Assembly: GCF_019429625.1 (NCBI RefSeq)
Contig: NZ_JAHXRW010000013.1
Coordinates: forward strand, 1-64,000
Reading direction: 5' to 3'
Length of the DNA stretch: 64,000 nucleotides
Source: Celeribacter sp. PS-C1
GTDB lineage: Bacteria > Pseudomonadota > Alphaproteobacteria > Rhodobacterales > Rhodobacteraceae
Positions 28,351 to 38,439 of this stretch are shown piece by piece. The notes under the pieces were generated by a model. It did no database searches. It was not told where the DNA came from and saw nothing but the letters and a program-made list of their open reading frames with translations. The position numbers and the translations under genes were made by a program. The stretch's first letter is position 1, and every line of letters starts with the position of its first letter.

Positions 28351-31197
28351 TCACTCCGCCGCTTCGATATAGCTCTCGGGCGGCGGGCAGAGACAGATCA
28401 GGTTGCGGTCGCCGTAGGCATTGTCGACGCGGCCCACCGGCGGCCAATATTTGTCGACGCGAAATGCGCCCGGCGGGAAACAACCCTGTTCGCGCGGGTA
28501 AGGCCGATCCCAGTCGGCTACCAGATCGTTCACCGTATGCGGCGCATGTTTCAGCGGGTTGTTGTCTTGCGGCAGTTCACCGGCCTCAATCTGAGCGATC
28601 TCATGACGGATCGACAACATCGCCTCACAGAAGCGGTCCAACTCTGCCTTAGTTTCACTCTCCGTCGGCTCGATCATCAGCGTGCCGGGGACAGGAAAGG
28701 ACATGGTCGGCGCGTGGAACCCGCTGTCGATCAGGCGCTTAGCGATGTCATCGACGGTGACCTCAGTGGTCTTCTCAAACCCGCGTGGATCGACGATGCA
28801 CTCATGCGCAACACGGCCCTGTTTGCCTTTATAAAGCACCGGGAAAGCGTCGTTCAAACGTGCTGCGATGTAGTTGGCGTTCAAAATCGCCACCTTCGTC
28901 GCCTGCGTCAGACCCGCACCGCCCATCAGCATGCAGTAGGCCCAGGAGATCGGCAGGATCGAGGCGGAGCCGAAATTCGCCCCCGACACCGGCCCAATGT
29001 CACCCGAGCCATCCGGCGCACCAGGGAGGAAGCGGGCAAGGTGTGCTTTGACCCCGATCGGCCCCATGCCGGGACCGCCGCCGCCATGCGGAATGCAGAA
29101 GGTCTTGTGCAGGTTGAGGTGCGACACGTCGGAGCCGATCTCGCCGGGTTTCGCAAGCCCCACCAAGGCGTTGAGGTTCGCGCCATCGAGATAGACCTGC
29201 CCACCGTGCTCATGTGTGATGCGACAGACCTCTTTCACCGTCTCCTCGAACACCCCGTGCGTCGAGGGATAGGTGATCATACAGGCGGCGAGTTTATCCC
29301 CCGCGGCTTCCGCCTTGGCGCGGAAATCATCCAGATCAATATCGCCATTTTCGGCGGTTTTCACCACCACGACCTTGAGGCCGACCATCTGCGCAGAGGC
29401 CGGATTGGTACCATGCGCAGACATCGGAATGAGACAGATATTGCGCCCGCCCTGCCCGTTCGCGCGATGGTAAGCCTGAATGGTCAAAAGCCCGGCATAT
29501 TCGCCCTGCGCGCCGGAATTCGGCTGCATCGACATGGCGTCATAGCCGGTGATCTCGCAGAGCTTGGCGCTCAGATCGTCGATCATGTAGCGATAGCCCT
29601 CGGACTGATCCTCCGGCGCGTAGGGGTGAATGGCGTTGAACTCGGGCCAAGTGATCGGCATCATCTCGACGGCCGCGTTCAACTTCATCGTGCAAGATCC
29701 AAGCGGGATCATTGCGCGGTCCAAGGCCAGATCGCGGTCGGCCAGACGCCGCATATAGCGCATCATCTCGCCCTCGGCGCGGTTCATGCCGAAAATCGGA
29801 TGCTCCAGATAGGCCGTTTCACGCACAAGCTTTTCCGGGAAGCCAAGACCGGGGAAGCCTCCCGGCACCTCCGCCTCATGCCCGAAAGCGCGCCAGACCG
29901 ACTGGATCACCTCGTCATCGGCCATTTCGTCCATCGAAATCCCGATCCGATCCTTGCCCACCTTGCGCAGGTTCAGACCTTCGGCCACGGCAGAGCGCAG
30001 GATCACCCCCTGCATCGCGCCGACCTCGACCGTGATCGTGTCGTAAAACGCGGTGGGGGAAACTTTGAAGCCTTCGGATTTCAGCCCCTCGGCCAGTTTC
30101 ACGGCCTTGGCGTGGATCTGTTCGCCAATGGCGCGCAAGCCCTGCGGTCCGTGGAAAACCGCATAAAACGACGCCATGACGGCGAGCAACGCCTGCGCAG
30201 TGCAAACGTTCGAGGTCGCCTTTTCGCGGCGGATATGCTGTTCGCGGGTTTGCAGCGACAGGCGATAGGCGCGATTGCCGCTGGCATCCACAGACACGCC
30301 GACGATGCGTCCGGGCATGGAGCGCTTCATCGCATCCTTGCAGGACATGAACGCGGCATGCGGTCCACCGAACCCCATCGGCACACCAAAGCGCTGCGCG
30401 GAACCGACAGCAATGTCGGCATCCATAGCGCCGGGGTCCTTGAGCATGGTCAGCGCCATCAGATCGGTCGCCATCACCGCCACAGCTTTGACCTCATGGA
30501 GGGCTGCAATCTGGGCGGTGAAATCCTGCACATCGCCGTAAGTGCCGGGATATTGGAAGATCGCGCCGAAGACGTCTTCGGGCACCAAAGCGCACGGGTC
30601 AGCGATGATCAGCTCGATCCCCAGAGGGGCGGCGCGGGTTTTCATCACCTCGATGTTCTGCGGGTGACAGTTTTCGTCGATGAAAAACGCCTTTGCCTTC
30701 GATTTCGCGACGCGCTGCGCCATGGTCATCGCCTCGGCACAAGCCGTGGCCTCATCGAGCAAGGACGCGTTAGCGACCGGCAGGCCGGTGAGATCGCTGA
30801 CCATGGTCTGGAAGTTCAGCAAAGCCTCCAGACGCCCCTGCGCGATCTCCGGCTGGTAGGGCGTGTAGGCCGTATACCACGCGGGATTTTCGAGGATATT
30901 GCGCTGGATCGCGGGCGGCGTGGCCGTGCCGTAGAAGCCCTGCCCTATCAGAGAGGTCATCACGAGATTGCGCTTGGCCACCTTGCGGATATGGCCCAGC
31001 ACCTCATGTTCGGTCATCGGCGCCCAGTCGAGCGGCTCCATCTGACGGATCGCCATCGGCACGGTCTCGTCGATCAAGGCATCGAGAGACGTGGCGCCGA
31101 TCACTTTGAGCATCTCGGCCATCTCGTCGGGAGACGGGCCGATGTGCCGGCGGTTGGCGAAATCATAGGGGTTATAGCTCGACGGGGTATAGGCCAC
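28351..31197 (-). CDS. gcvP: glycine dehydrogenase (decarboxylating), P protein
   Basis: A 948-residue PLP enzyme, the P protein of the glycine cleavage system, in the single-chain form (N- and C-terminal halves fused). Recognisable segments are [14 protein letters not shown] at the start, [20 protein letters not shown] near 115 and the PLP-lysine region [24 protein letters not shown] near 700. The start codon is GTG behind AAGGAA, 12 bases after the gcvH stop. It decarboxylates glycine and loads the methylamine on GcvH. Last gene of the gcvT-gcvH-gcvP operon. Confidence 0.97.
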   Translation of the reverse strand: MAYTPSSYNPYDFANRRHIGPSPDEMAEMLKVIGATSLDALIDETVPMAIRQMEPLDWAPMTEHEVLGHIRKVAKRNLVMTSLIGQGFYGTATPPAIQRNILENPAWYTAYTPYQPEIAQGRLEALLNFQTMVSDLTGLPVANASLLDEATACAEAMTMAQRVAKSKAKAFFIDENCHPQNIEVMKTRAAPLGIELIIADPCALVPEDVFGAIFQYPGTYGDVQDFTAQIAALHEVKAVAVMATDLMALTMLKDPGAMDADIAVGSAQRFGVPMGFGGPHAAFMSCKDAMKRSMPGRIVGVSVDASGNRAYRLSLQTREQHIRREKATSNVCTAQALLAVMASFYAVFHGPQGLRAIGEQIHAKAVKLAEGLKSEGFKVSPTAFYDTITVEVGAMQGVILRSAVAEGLNLRKVGKDRIGISMDEMADDEVIQSVWRAFGHEAEVPGGFPGLGFPEKLVRETAYLEHPIFGMNRAEGEMMRYMRRLADRDLALDRAMIPLGSCTMKLNAAVEMMPITWPEFNAIHPYAPEDQSEGYRYMIDDLSAKLCEITGYDAMSMQPNSGAQGEYAGLLTIQAYHRANGQGGRNICLIPMSAHGTNPASAQMVGLKVVVVKTAENGDIDLDDFRAKAEAAGDKLAACMITYPSTHGVFEETVKEVCRITHEHGGQVYLDGANLNALVGLAKPGEIGSDVSHLNLHKTFCIPHGGGGPGMGPIGVKAHLARFLPGAPDGSGDIGPVSGANFGSASILPISWAYCMLMGGAGLTQATKVAILNANYIAARLNDAFPVLYKGKQGRVAHECIVDPRGFEKTTEVTVDDIAKRLIDSGFHAPTMSFPVPGTLMIEPTESETKAELDRFCEAMLSIRHEIAQIEAGELPQDNNPLKHAPHTVNDLVADWDRPYPREQGCFPPGAFRVDKYWPPVGRVDNAYGDRNLICLCPPPESYIEAAE

Positions 31198-31209
31198 GGT
31201 GCGCGTTCC

Positions 31210-31581
31210 TTACGAGATGAAGTCTTTGTATTCCGCTTCCGACATGAAGTCGTCGAGCGCGGAGAGGTCTTCGATCTTCATTTTAAAGAACCACGCATCC
31301 CCCATCGGGTCCTCGCCGACCTTGCCCGGATCTTCGGTCAGCGGGTCGTTCACCTCGACGATTTCACCGTCCAGCGGCGCGAGAATGTCGGAGGCTGCTT
31401 TGACGCTCTCGATCACCACAACCTCATCGTCTTTCGACACGGTGGTGCCCTCTTCCGGCAGTTCGATGAAGACCACATCGCCCAGTTGCTCGGCGGCGTG
31501 TTCGGTGATGCCGACAACGATCAGATCGTCCTCAACGCGGAGCCATTCGTGTTCTTCGGTGAATTTGATGTCAGCGGCCAT
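31210..31581 (-). CDS. gcvH: glycine cleavage system H protein
   Basis: A 123-residue lipoyl carrier protein. The lipoylated lysine lies in VVIESVKAASDILAP (about residue 63). N-terminal IKFTEEHEWLRVE and C-terminal AEYKDFIS are typical. The start is the ATG giving MAADIKFTEEHEW; a longer frame reaching back into gcvT is an artefact. It shuttles the aminomethyl group between GcvP, GcvT and lipoamide dehydrogenase. Confidence 0.96.
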   Translation of the reverse strand: MAADIKFTEEHEWLRVEDDLIVVGITEHAAEQLGDVVFIELPEEGTTVSKDDEVVVIESVKAASDILAPLDGEIVEVNDPLTEDPGKVGEDPMGDAWFFKMKIEDLSALDDFMSEAEYKDFIS

Positions 31582-31601
31582 AAATAAGGTCCCTATAGAG
31601 T

Positions 31602-32741
31602 TTAGCGTTTGTAAGAGGTGGCGTGGAACGGCATCGGAGCGACCGTCACAGGCAGGCGTTTGCCGCGCAGTTCCGCGAAGATTTCGGTGCCGTTTGTGGC
31701 AAGTTCCGTGGGCAGATAGCCCATAGCAACGGGGCATTGGGCCGAGGGGCCGAAGCCGCCGGAGGTGATTTCGCCGATCTGATCGTCGCTCTCAGCCGTG
31801 GCAAAAAGCGGCGTGCCTTCGCGCATCGGCGCGCGGCCCTGTGGCAAGAGGCCGACGCGTTTGCGCTCTGCTCCGTTGTGAAGTTCAGATAGGATACGAT
31901 CCGCGCCGGGGAAGCCGCCCTCGCGGGCGCCGCCGGAGCGACGGACTTTTTGAATGGCCCAGGCGATATTGCCCTCAACCGGCGAAGTTGTGGTGTCGAT
32001 GTCATGGCCATAGAGGCAGAGCCCGGCTTCCAATCGCAGACTGTCGCGAGCGCCGAGCCCGATGGGTTCGACCTCTTCCATGGCAACCAGTTTTTCGGCG
32101 ACGTCCGTCGCAAGCGCGGCGGGGATCGAGATTTCAAACCCGTCCTCGCCGGTGTAGCCCGAGCGCGAAATCCACCATTCGACATGGTCGATGGTGATGC
32201 GCACAGAATCCATGAATTTCAACTCCGTGACCTGCGGCACCAGACGCGCCAGCGCCGCCTCGGCCATCGGGCCTTGCAGCGCCAAAAGCGCACGGTCGGT
32301 GATTTCCGTGACCGTGACATGATCCGGCAGGGTGGCGTTCAGATGCGCGATGTCTTCCACTTTACAGGCCGCGTTCACGACCAGAAACAGCCCATCGCCG
32401 GTGTTGGAAATCATCAGATCGTCGAGAATGCCACCCGTCTCATCGGTGAAAATCCCATAGCGTTGACGCCCCGGCGCAAGCCCCAGCACATCCACAGGCA
32501 CGATGCATTCCAAGGCCAGAGCCAGCGCCTCGAACCCTTCGGGAGAGCTCAGCATCACCTGCCCCATATGCGACACATCGAAAAGCCCCGCGCCCGCCCG
32601 CGTGTGCAGATGCTCTTTCATCACGCCCATGGGATATTGCACCGGCATCTCATAGCCCGCAAAGGGCACCATCTTGGCGCCCTGCGCGATGTGAAACTCG
32701 TAGAGCGGTGTGCGCATGAGCGCCGTCGCATGATCCGACAT
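31602..32741 (-). CDS. gcvT: aminomethyltransferase (glycine cleavage T protein)
   Basis: A 379-residue folate-dependent aminomethyltransferase. MVPFAGYEMPVQYPMGVMKEHLHTR near the N-terminus and FDVSHMGQVMLSS are standard. GYTGEDGFEISIP lies near 200 and RDSLRLEAGLCLYGHDID near 235. The ATG is preceded by AAAGGGGA; a longer frame extends 30 bases upstream without better support. It is the first gene of the operon and is directly preceded by a tandem glycine riboswitch, so its transcript is controlled by glycine. Confidence 0.96.
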   Translation of the reverse strand: MSDHATALMRTPLYEFHIAQGAKMVPFAGYEMPVQYPMGVMKEHLHTRAGAGLFDVSHMGQVMLSSPEGFEALALALECIVPVDVLGLAPGRQRYGIFTDETGGILDDLMISNTGDGLFLVVNAACKVEDIAHLNATLPDHVTVTEITDRALLALQGPMAEAALARLVPQVTELKFMDSVRITIDHVEWWISRSGYTGEDGFEISIPAALATDVAEKLVAMEEVEPIGLGARDSLRLEAGLCLYGHDIDTTTSPVEGNIAWAIQKVRRSGGAREGGFPGADRILSELHNGAERKRVGLLPQGRAPMREGTPLFATAESDDQIGEITSGGFGPSAQCPVAMGYLPTELATNGTEIFAELRGKRLPVTVAPMPFHATSYKR

Positions 32742-32800
32742 TCTATCCCCTTTGCATCTCTCTGGCACCACGACCCTAAGCCGTCGGCGCCCTTATGATG

Positions 32801-32946
32801 CCCCCTCTGTCCTATGTGCCTGAGATCGTTATCCCTTCGGCGGAGGTGTCACACCCCTCTCTCCAGAGTCCTTGACCGTGCGAAGGTCCGTTTACCTGAG
32901 AGTTTTCCGGGGCGGTTGCTCCTTCGGTAGGGGATACCCTTCTCCC
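32801..32946 (-). ncRNA. tandem glycine riboswitch of the gcv operon
   Basis: Read on the minus strand, two glycine aptamers follow one another upstream of gcvT. The first contains CCGAAGGAGCAA and ends ACTCTCAGGTAAA-CGGACC. The second contains GCCGAAGGGATAACGA, ends ATCTCAGGCA and closes with GGACAGAG. These are conserved glycine-riboswitch cores, and the short linker between them fits a tandem design. Glycine binding normally turns on expression of glycine cleavage genes. Confidence 0.93.
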
Positions 32947-32964
32947 AACGCACGATTTGCCGCG

Positions 32965-32993
32965 ACATTATGCAAGCGCAAGATTCGGGACAA
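32965..32993 (-). promoter_or_regulatory. candidate promoter of the gcv operon
   Basis: On the minus strand TTGTCC and TAATGT are separated by exactly 17 bases, and the riboswitch begins shortly downstream. The hexamers are imperfect matches to the housekeeping consensus, but position and spacing fit. Confidence 0.45.
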
Positions 32994-33036
32994 GCCGAAA
33001 ATATTTCCGATAGGAAACTTACGACATTTCGACAGT

Positions 33037-33074
33037 AAAAAGCCGCCATGCGGGAGATCCCGAGGCGGCTTTTT
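33037..33074. terminator. bidirectional terminator after gltX
   Basis: A stem of GCCGCC with GGCGGC flanked by AAAAA and TTTTT on its two sides gives an 11-bp symmetric hairpin with T runs in both directions. It lies 22 bases after the gltX stop (minus strand) and ahead of the gcv promoter. Confidence 0.88.
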
Positions 33075-33096
33075 GTGTGATTTTGAACAGAAGTGC

Positions 33097-34419
33097 TTAA
33101 AGTGTCGGCTTTTTCTGCATCAACGGCAAGACGTTAGACATGTCCGGACCATGCGCCATACCGGTCACGGCCTTGCGCAGCGGCATGAACAGGCCCTTGC
33201 CCTTACGGCCTGTCGCCTCTTTCACGGCCGTCGTCCACTCTTTCCAACTGTCCGCCGTGTAGGGCGGTTCAGGCAGCATGGCGAAGGCCTCGGCGATGAA
33301 GTCTTTGTCCTCATCATCCACCAGCGGCGCGGCGCCATCACGGAACATCTCCCACCAGCCTTTCATATCGGCTTTGACGGTGATGTTTTCGCGCACGACG
33401 GTCCAGAACGGCTCGGCGATCTCCGCGGGCACGCCAAGGGCGGCCACGTCGTCCGCGACATCCGCAAAGGGTTTGGCGTGGTTGATCTGCGACGTCAGGG
33501 AGAACAAATCTTGGCTATCGAATTTGGTCGGAGCGGCGCCAAAATGCGACAGATCGAAGCCTTCGACCAACTCCTCCATGGAGGTCCGCAGCTCGACCGG
33601 CTGCGACGAACCAAGACGCGCCATCAGGGACAAAAGCGCCATCGGCTCGACCCCCGCCGCGCGCAGGTCGCGCAGGCTGAGCGTGCCGAGACGTTTCGAC
33701 AGCGCCTCGCCCTGCGGGCCGGTCAAAAGCGAATGGTGCGCAAAGGACGGCACGGAGCCGCCAAGCGCCTCGATGATCTGGATCTGCGTCGCGGTGTTGG
33801 TGACGTGATCGGAGCCGCGCACGATGTTGGTCACGCCGAAATCGACATCATCGCAGACCGAGGCCAGCGTGTAGAGAAACTGACCGTCGGCACGGATCAG
33901 CACCGGATCGGAGACGGAGGCTGCATCGATCGAGATGTCGCCCAGAATGCCGTCATTCCATTCGATACGCTCCTGATCGAGTTTGAAGCGCCACACACCA
34001 TCGCCACGCTCGGCGCGCAGCGCGTCTTTTTCGGCCTCAGTGAGCGCCAGAGCGGCACGGTCGTAGACCGGCGGCTTGCCCATGTTCAGCTGTTTCTTGC
34101 GCTTTAGATCGAGCTCAGTCGGCGTCTCGAAGGCCTCGTAGAACCGGCCTTTCTCGCGCAGTTCATCGGCGGCGGCGTGGTAACGGTCCAGACGCTCGGA
34201 TTGCTTTTCAAAGCGATCCCAGGTGAAGCCCAGCCATTCGAGATCTTCAAGAATGCCGTCGGCATATTCCTGTTTCGAGCGCTCCTGATCCGTGTCGTCG
34301 AGACGCAGAATGAACTGCCCCCCGGCCTTGCGGGTAATCAGATAGTTGAACAGCGCGGTGCGCAGGTTGCCGACATGAATAAAGCCCGTGGGCGAAGGCG
34401 CGAAACGTGTGACGATCAT
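33097..34419 (-). CDS. gltX: glutamyl-tRNA synthetase
   Basis: A 440-residue class I synthetase charging tRNA-Glu. The HIGH-type motif is PSPTGFIHVGNLRTALFNY (about 8-26) and the KMSKS-type loop is EALSKRLGTLSLRDL (about 234-248). It is slightly shorter than the usual 465-490 residues. Alphaproteobacteria often hold two GltX paralogues, and this may be the shorter one; discrimination towards tRNA-Gln cannot be judged here. CAGGAG precedes the ATG. Confidence 0.94.
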   Translation of the reverse strand: MIVTRFAPSPTGFIHVGNLRTALFNYLITRKAGGQFILRLDDTDQERSKQEYADGILEDLEWLGFTWDRFEKQSERLDRYHAAADELREKGRFYEAFETPTELDLKRKKQLNMGKPPVYDRAALALTEAEKDALRAERGDGVWRFKLDQERIEWNDGILGDISIDAASVSDPVLIRADGQFLYTLASVCDDVDFGVTNIVRGSDHVTNTATQIQIIEALGGSVPSFAHHSLLTGPQGEALSKRLGTLSLRDLRAAGVEPMALLSLMARLGSSQPVELRTSMEELVEGFDLSHFGAAPTKFDSQDLFSLTSQINHAKPFADVADDVAALGVPAEIAEPFWTVVRENITVKADMKGWWEMFRDGAAPLVDDEDKDFIAEAFAMLPEPPYTADSWKEWTTAVKEATGRKGKGLFMPLRKAVTGMAHGPDMSNVLPLMQKKPTL

Positions 34420-34500
34420 CGTGGGTCTCCTGTTGCGCTTCCTCTTTCATATCGCGGCCAAAGAGTCCATATCGGAGCCAGTCCCAACCGGAGGTCAGAC

Positions 34501-34917
34501 ATGTCTTCACCGCTTCTTGATGCAACCGCGCCCGATCTCGATGTGATCGAGGACATCGCCCGCGCCACGATGAACGACCTGCCGCCCGCTTTCAAAGTGC
34601 TGGCCTCGAATGTGTCACTGACGGTGATGGATTTCGCGCCGGAGGACTTGCTGGCCGAGATCGGCATCGAAGACCCTTTTGAGTTGACCGGGCTTTATAC
34701 CGGCATTCCGATGACCGAGAAATCGACAATGGATCAGGCCATGGCGCCCGACACGATTTGGCTGTTTCGTCGGCCCATTCTGGACGAATGGTGCATGCGT
34801 GGGAATGTGACGCTGCAACAGATGGTGGCACATGTCACCGTGCATGAGCTGGCGCATCATTTCGGCTGGTCGGACGAGGACATCGCGACCATCGACAAGT
34901 GGTGGGAATACGAGTGA
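34501..34917 (+). CDS. small zincin-type metallopeptidase-family protein
   Basis: A 138-residue soluble protein with the zinc motif HELAHHFGWSDED (HExxH plus a downstream acidic region, about residues 118-130). Size and motif match the DUF1025/zincin-like metallopeptidase family found in alphaproteobacteria, whose substrates are unknown. I start at the ATG preceded by CCGGAGG. A longer in-frame reading overlaps the opposite-strand gltX and is unlikely. The N-terminal half (DATAPDLDVIEDIARATMND) is helical and acidic. Confidence 0.85.
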   Translation: MSSPLLDATAPDLDVIEDIARATMNDLPPAFKVLASNVSLTVMDFAPEDLLAEIGIEDPFELTGLYTGIPMTEKSTMDQAMAPDTIWLFRRPILDEWCMRGNVTLQQMVAHVTVHELAHHFGWSDEDIATIDKWWEYE

Positions 34918-35013
34918 GCCGGGCCTTTTCTCACCTGACGCAATTGTCATCCAGCCGACGAGAAGCTGTGCTATTCTGATGTCAATCTTATCCGAAACCG
35001 GAGGACGCACATT

Positions 35014-35955
35014 ATGAAAAACACTTCTCTGAGAACGCCTTACCTATCCCGCCGCCATCTCTTGCTGGGTGCTGCGGCTATGCCAGTGGCTGCAAGCCTG
35101 CCCTTCGGCGCCCGTGCCGAAGCGCCGATGATGGGCGCGGCGTTAGCCCCCTATCGTCGCTTCACACTCGGCAATTTCGAGGTGACGACGCTTTTGGCCG
35201 GCACCCGCACCGTGCCCGATCCGCAATCGATCTTTGGCCTCAACGCCTCAGAAGAAGAATTCGCCGCCGCCTCCGAGGCCGCATTCATCCCCGCTGATGC
35301 CGCGCAGTTTTTCTTTACGCCCACGCTGGTGAACACCGGCTCCGAGCTGATCCTCTTTGACACCGGCCTCGCGCCCGAGGGCATCACCGCCGCACTGGAA
35401 GCCGCGGGCTATACCGCGGACCAAGTCGACCGCGTTGTGATCACCCATATGCACGGCGACCACATCGGCGGCATCTACACCGATGCGCCGACTTTCGCGA
35501 ATGCCGCCTATTCGACCGGCTCAGTGGAAATGGATCACTGGGATATGTCCGGCAATGACGGGTTCGAGGCCAAGATCCGCCCCCTTCAGGACCAATTCGA
35601 CCTTTTGGATGATGGCTCCGAAGTCACTTCCGGCATCACAGCCATGGCCGCCTTTGGTCACACCCCGGGCCACATGGCCTATCATCTCGAAAGTGAAGGC
35701 GCACGTCTGATCCTCGGCGCGGATTTCGCCAACCATTACGTCTACTCGCTGGCCAACCCGGATTGGGAGGTGCTTTACGACACCGACAAAGCGATGGCCG
35801 CCACGACACGTCGCAAACTTTTGGACATGATGGCAGCGGACCGCGTGCCCTTCATCGGCTATCACATGCCCTTCCCTGCACTGGGCTATGTTGCCGCGAA
35901 GGACAGCAATTTCGAATATGTTCCGGCCAGTTACCAGACCATGATCGAAAGCTGA
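35014..35955 (+). CDS. Tat-exported metallo-beta-lactamase-fold hydrolase
   Basis: A 313-residue protein with a twin-arginine signal (SRRHLLLGAAAMPVAASLP, cleavage near GARA/EAP at about 36). The MBL-fold zinc motif is THMHGDHIGG (about 146-155), with later metal ligands in GHTPGHMAYH (about 212-221), GADFAN and GYHMPFP. It is exported folded to the periplasm, probably with metals already bound. Substrate is unknown; lactonase or other hydrolase activities are possible in this superfamily. GGAGG precedes the ATG. Confidence 0.88.
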   Translation: MKNTSLRTPYLSRRHLLLGAAAMPVAASLPFGARAEAPMMGAALAPYRRFTLGNFEVTTLLAGTRTVPDPQSIFGLNASEEEFAAASEAAFIPADAAQFFFTPTLVNTGSELILFDTGLAPEGITAALEAAGYTADQVDRVVITHMHGDHIGGIYTDAPTFANAAYSTGSVEMDHWDMSGNDGFEAKIRPLQDQFDLLDDGSEVTSGITAMAAFGHTPGHMAYHLESEGARLILGADFANHYVYSLANPDWEVLYDTDKAMAATTRRKLLDMMAADRVPFIGYHMPFPALGYVAAKDSNFEYVPASYQTMIES

Positions 35956-35961
35956 CTACCT

Positions 35962-35993
35962 CTGCGGCGGGCCACCAATCCGGTCCGCCGCAG
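35962..35993 (+). terminator. hairpin after the MBL-fold gene
   Basis: A 9-bp stem CTGCGGCGG with CCGCCGCAG begins seven bases after the stop. There is no strong T run, so it is a possible terminator only. Confidence 0.45.
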
Positions 35994-36181
35994 CACGCGC
36001 CTGTCAGAGCCCCTTGCAACTGGTCCGTGTCACATATCATTTGCAAAAGCATTAGACAGTGCCGGACGGGACTGCGTAAAAAACGGTCGTAAGGCAGGAC
36101 GACGTGACCTGCATCAATGATGTTAACGCTAGCGGCGCTAAGATCGGCCAAAAGTGAGAGAGTCGTGACACGGAGACACCC

Positions 36182-37135
36182 ATGGCCCATATCCTGACCA
36201 TCACATTGAACCCGACCGTGGACCTGTCCACCGCGACTGCCACCGTCGAAGCGGGGCCGAAGCTGCGCTGTACAACGCCAGAAGCCGATCCGGGCGGCGG
36301 CGGCATCAACGTGTCGCGCGCGATCAAATTCCTGGGTGGTGACAGCACCGCTTTTACCGCCGTCGGCGGCGAAACAGGCGCGCAGCTTTTACGGCTTTTG
36401 GCGAAGGAACATGTGCGTTTCACCGCCTTTTCCGTCACCGGCGGCGCCACGCGGCAATCTATCGCCGTGACCGAGCAAGAGACCGGCAAACAATACCGTT
36501 TCGTCATGCCCGGACCCTATTGGAACCACGAGATGGTCAACGAGTCGCTCAACGCCATTGCACAAGCCGCGCCCGCGAGCGGTGTCATCGTACTCTCCGG
36601 CTCGCAACCGCCGGGCGTGCCGATGGATTACCCGGCCCGTCTGGCGCGCCATCTGGCCGCGAAAGGCGTGCAACTGTTCGTCGACACCTCTGGTCAGCCG
36701 CTACATGAATTGGTCAAACACACGGCCAATCCCTATGTGCTTCGAATGGATGATGTCGAGGCGGAGGATTTGGCGGGGCACCCGCTTCCGACGCGCGAGG
36801 ACACGGCGGATTTCGCCTCAGAATTGGTGGCCAAAGGGGTCGCCGAAAACGTCATCGTCGCGCGGGGGGCGGATGGATCGACGCTCGCCAATTCAACAGG
36901 GCGCTGGCACGCATCGCGGGCGATCAATCCCGAAGATGTGGTCTCCGCCGTGGGCGCAGGCGACAGTTTCGTGGGCGCGTTTTCCTATGCCTTGACCCGC
37001 GGTGATGCGATGCAAGAGGCGCTGTGTTTTGGCACCGCCGCCGCCTCCGCCGCCGTATTGACCGCCGGGACGCAGTTGTGCTCGTCGGAGGATGTGTCCC
37101 GACTTTTGCCCGACTGCGAATTGATCACGCTGTAG
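36182..37135 (+). CDS. PfkB-family sugar-phosphate kinase (1-/6-phosphofructokinase type)
   Basis: A 317-residue ribokinase-fold kinase. ILTITLNPTVDLS at the start and DPGGGGINVSRAIKFLGG (about 36-53) are typical of the phosphofructokinase/tagatose-6-phosphate kinase branch. The catalytic motif is VSAVGAGDSFVGAF (about 255-268) with the base Asp in GAGDS. Likely substrates are fructose-6-phosphate, fructose-1-phosphate or tagatose-6-phosphate. No PTS or aldolase gene is adjacent to decide. GGAG lies upstream of the ATG. It is convergent with the Hsp70-like gene, separated by three bases. Confidence 0.88.
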   Translation: MAHILTITLNPTVDLSTATATVEAGPKLRCTTPEADPGGGGINVSRAIKFLGGDSTAFTAVGGETGAQLLRLLAKEHVRFTAFSVTGGATRQSIAVTEQETGKQYRFVMPGPYWNHEMVNESLNAIAQAAPASGVIVLSGSQPPGVPMDYPARLARHLAAKGVQLFVDTSGQPLHELVKHTANPYVLRMDDVEAEDLAGHPLPTREDTADFASELVAKGVAENVIVARGADGSTLANSTGRWHASRAINPEDVVSAVGAGDSFVGAFSYALTRGDAMQEALCFGTAAASAAVLTAGTQLCSSEDVSRLLPDCELITL

Positions 37136-37138
37136 GCC

Positions 37139-38374
37139 CTATGCCCCTTCGGCGGAGGCCAAAGCGAGACCATCAACGACTGCCGTAAAGGCCTCGCCGC
37201 GCAACGCGCGGGCCTCAGGCAGCACGGTTTGGCAGGCCGCTTCTACGACATGCATCAGACTTGAGCCGCCGACATATACGACCGCGCCGATGGCCTCGGC
37301 CGCGAGCCCCGCAAGCGCAAGGGTGGCCGTTATCGCCTCTGCAAGCTCAGCCTGATAACTCGCCAAATCCTCGGCCAGCGCGGCGGGGGTCAAAGGCGCA
37401 GACAGGCCTTTTTCAATAAGCGCCAGATCAATCTGTGCCGCCGCACCGCCATTGGCCCCAATCTTCGCCGCCTCCACCGCAAAGGCCAGATCATGGCCCA
37501 ACTCGGCCTCAATCACCTCAACGAGACGTTCGAGTTTTTCTGGTTCAACCGCATGGGCGTGAAGATCTTCGACCTTCGAGAGCGTGTCACGGGTGTAGAG
37601 AAAGGGGATGTTTTGCCAGGTCGCAAGGTCGTTGAAAATCTGTGTCGGCATGGGCAACAGGCCCTCACCAAAGGTCCGCCGCAGCTCGGTCCCCGCACCC
37701 AAGAGCGGCATGGCATGGGCAAGGCTCAGCGCGCGGTCGAAATGGGTGCCGCCAAGGCGAATACCGTGAGAGGCCAGCACCTCAACCTTGCCGTTTTCTT
37801 TGCGAAACAGCGTGAAATCCGAGGTGCCGCCACCGATGTCGACGACCAACCCGATCTCACTCGATTGCAAATCCGTCGAGGCCAGCGCCGCCGCTTCGGG
37901 TTCGGCCAGAAAGCGGATGCGAGAAAACCCGGCCATCTCGTAGGCCTCGCGCAGATCACGTTCCGCCTGCGCATCGCGTCCGGCATCTTTCGAGTGAAAA
38001 TGCACCGGACGACCGGAAACGACGCCTGTGACCGGCTGACGCAGTTGATCTTCGGTGCGGGTTTTAAGCACTGTCAGGAATTGCGCGATCACCTCCAAAA
38101 GGCTCTGACGCTTGCCCCCAATAGGACGGGTTTCTCGCAACAAAGGTGTGCCCAACACGGATTTAAGCGCCCGCATATAGCGGCCCTCATCGCCGTCGAT
38201 CAGCGCTTTGTTGGCCGCCGATCCGAGCCGCATGTTGCCGCGCGGATCAAAGAACACAGCCGTCGGCAGGGTCTTTTCACCGGGCTCAAGTTCGACGAGC
38301 CAAGGCGTGCCGTTGACCGCAAGGCCCAGCGCGGAATTCGATGTGCCGAAGTCGATGCCAACCGTGAGTTCCAT
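37139..38374 (-). CDS. Hsp70-like protein of the YegD type
   Basis: A 411-residue actin-like ATPase domain protein. VGIDFGTSNSALGLAV (4-19) is the phosphate-1 motif, [15 protein letters not shown] (about 185-199) the phosphate-2 motif and VVYVGGSSLMHVV (about 375-387) the adenosine motif. It lacks the C-terminal peptide-binding domain of DnaK and corresponds in length to YegD, an Hsp70-like protein of unknown role. CAGGAGG stands upstream of the ATG. The upstream nadE gene is on the same strand 65 bases away, so the two may share a transcript. Confidence 0.9.
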   Translation of the reverse strand: MELTVGIDFGTSNSALGLAVNGTPWLVELEPGEKTLPTAVFFDPRGNMRLGSAANKALIDGDEGRYMRALKSVLGTPLLRETRPIGGKRQSLLEVIAQFLTVLKTRTEDQLRQPVTGVVSGRPVHFHSKDAGRDAQAERDLREAYEMAGFSRIRFLAEPEAAALASTDLQSSEIGLVVDIGGGTSDFTLFRKENGKVEVLASHGIRLGGTHFDRALSLAHAMPLLGAGTELRRTFGEGLLPMPTQIFNDLATWQNIPFLYTRDTLSKVEDLHAHAVEPEKLERLVEVIEAELGHDLAFAVEAAKIGANGGAAAQIDLALIEKGLSAPLTPAALAEDLASYQAELAEAITATLALAGLAAEAIGAVVYVGGSSLMHVVEAACQTVLPEARALRGEAFTAVVDGLALASAEGA

Positions 38375-38439
38375 AACGCGCCTCCTGAGGGGAAAGCGCG
38401 CTGTCTAACGCCGCAGAGCGCCTTGAGCAAGGGGAGGCG

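Noticed and set aside
28537-31587. A 1016-residue open frame on the plus strand
   Set aside because: It is the antisense of gcvP and gcvH, dominated by Arg/His with no recognisable domain.
34420-34525. Short minus-strand frame rich in Glu/Gln codons (KEEAQQE) just upstream of gltX, looking like a synthetase leader peptide
   Set aside because: The Glu/Gln codons are the purine-rich ribosome site of gltX itself, and the frame continues into the gltX coding region without a stop or hairpin.
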